From assembly GCA_002684375.1 (NCBI GenBank), contig NYVC01000061.1:23876-30627 (forward strand): DNA of 6,752 bases, given 5' to 3'. Each line of letters begins with the position of its first letter. Within the stretch, counting starts at the first letter, position 1. The position numbers were made by a program, and so were the translations under genes. Below are positions 6,364-6,752 of the stretch, piece by piece. The stretch is from Marinovum sp. (GTDB lineage Bacteria > Pseudomonadota > Alphaproteobacteria > Rhodobacterales > Rhodobacteraceae). Below the pieces are notes generated by a model. It made no database searches and had not been told where the DNA came from. It worked only from the letters and a program-made list of their open reading frames with translations.

Positions 6364-6752
6364 ATGTAAACGGTCGATCATTGCAACTGTTTTTTACGGA
6401 TGGTCGTCCGGACGGAATGCTAACTGCCGGGGTTTTCAACTGGACAGGCCATGTTCTTAGAATACCACGAACGCAGTTAAAGGAGGCTTTGGCACGTCCA
6501 GAAACTGATTACACCGGCGTGTATATTTTGATCGGTGACCTTGACGGTCGGAATTTGGCTTATATTGGCGAAGCAGAGAAGCTTTCAAAGCGCATCAAAG
6601 AACATGCCGTGCAAAAGGATTGGTGGGACAACGCTGTGTTGATCACAACTGCCGCAAATAGTCTACATAAAGCGCATGTGAAATACTTAGAATCTCGTTT
6701 GGTCGAAATTGCAAAAAGTATCAGTCACTCGAGTTTAGAAAACGCGAATATA
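6360..6752 (+). CDS. GIY-YIG nuclease-domain protein (3' end beyond window)
   Basis: An open frame of 131 codons starts at ATG 6360, overlaps the moaC stop as ATGA, and runs off the window. Residues 1-50 form an N-terminal extension with [18 protein letters not shown] (8-25) and [11 protein letters not shown] (27-37), of the kind that precedes the nuclease domain in bacterial GIY-YIG proteins often ending in DUF4357. The nuclease core shows GVYILIG (53-59), [16 protein letters not shown] (67-82) with the YIG at 68-70 and the likely catalytic Arg78, then [15 protein letters not shown] (104-118) with Glu111 as likely metal ligand. All core catalytic positions therefore appear intact. The family cuts DNA in repair, restriction or mobile-element settings; the substrate here is unknown. 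Base composition differs: by hand count GC is about 45% over 6361-6752, against 58-63% in two sampled 60-base lines of trpD. This hints at later acquisition. The C-terminal domain cannot be assessed. Confidence 0.8.
   Translation, partial: MNVNGRSLQLFFTDGRPDGMLTAGVFNWTGHVLRIPRTQLKEALARPETDYTGVYILIGDLDGRNLAYIGEAEKLSKRIKEHAVQKDWWDNAVLITTAANSLHKAHVKYLESRLVEIAKSISHSSLENANI

Overview
The window is a chromosomal tryptophan-biosynthesis locus from an alphaproteobacterium. It is most likely from the Rhodobacterales (marine roseobacter-type). The reasons are the protein sequence styles, a GC content that looks to be in the upper fifties percent over most of the window, and a gene order I associate with that group: a periplasmic peptidyl-prolyl isomerase gene, then trpE, with a separate trpG-trpD-trpC-moaC run. 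The taxonomic call is inference; no rRNA or other marker is present.

Layout. Positions 1-555 hold the 3' end of a PpiD/SurA-like folding-factor gene. After a 24-bp gap with a clear ribosome binding site comes a full-length trpE (580-2091). It faces, tail to tail and only 11 bp away, a minus-strand gene (2103-3341) for a membrane-anchored protein of the divergent polysaccharide deacetylase family whose catalytic histidines appear to be lost. A 136-bp divergent intergenic region (3342-3477) separates that gene from a compact plus-strand operon: trpG (3478-4059), trpD (4056-5078), trpC (5075-5887), moaC (5887-6363) and the first 131 codons of a GIY-YIG nuclease-domain gene (6360 to the window edge). 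All four junctions in this operon are stop/start overlaps (ATGA three times, TAATG once), so translational coupling is likely.

Function. TrpE and TrpG form anthranilate synthase (chorismate + glutamine to anthranilate). TrpD adds phosphoribose to anthranilate, and TrpC closes the indole ring precursor to indole-3-glycerol phosphate. The remaining steps (TrpF and TrpAB) are not in this window. MoaC acts in molybdenum cofactor synthesis and is a passenger in the operon. The key catalytic residues of TrpE, TrpG, TrpD, TrpC and MoaC are all visible, and none of these genes is broken.

Most of the window is ordinary core metabolism. The parts worth a second look are the GIY-YIG gene coupled to moaC, with much lower GC than its neighbours; the apparently inactive deacetylase-like protein inverted between trpE and trpG; and a perfect 9-bp inverted repeat at the convergent gene junction. 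I found no tRNA, rRNA, CRISPR array, insertion sequence or convincing trp leader-peptide attenuator.
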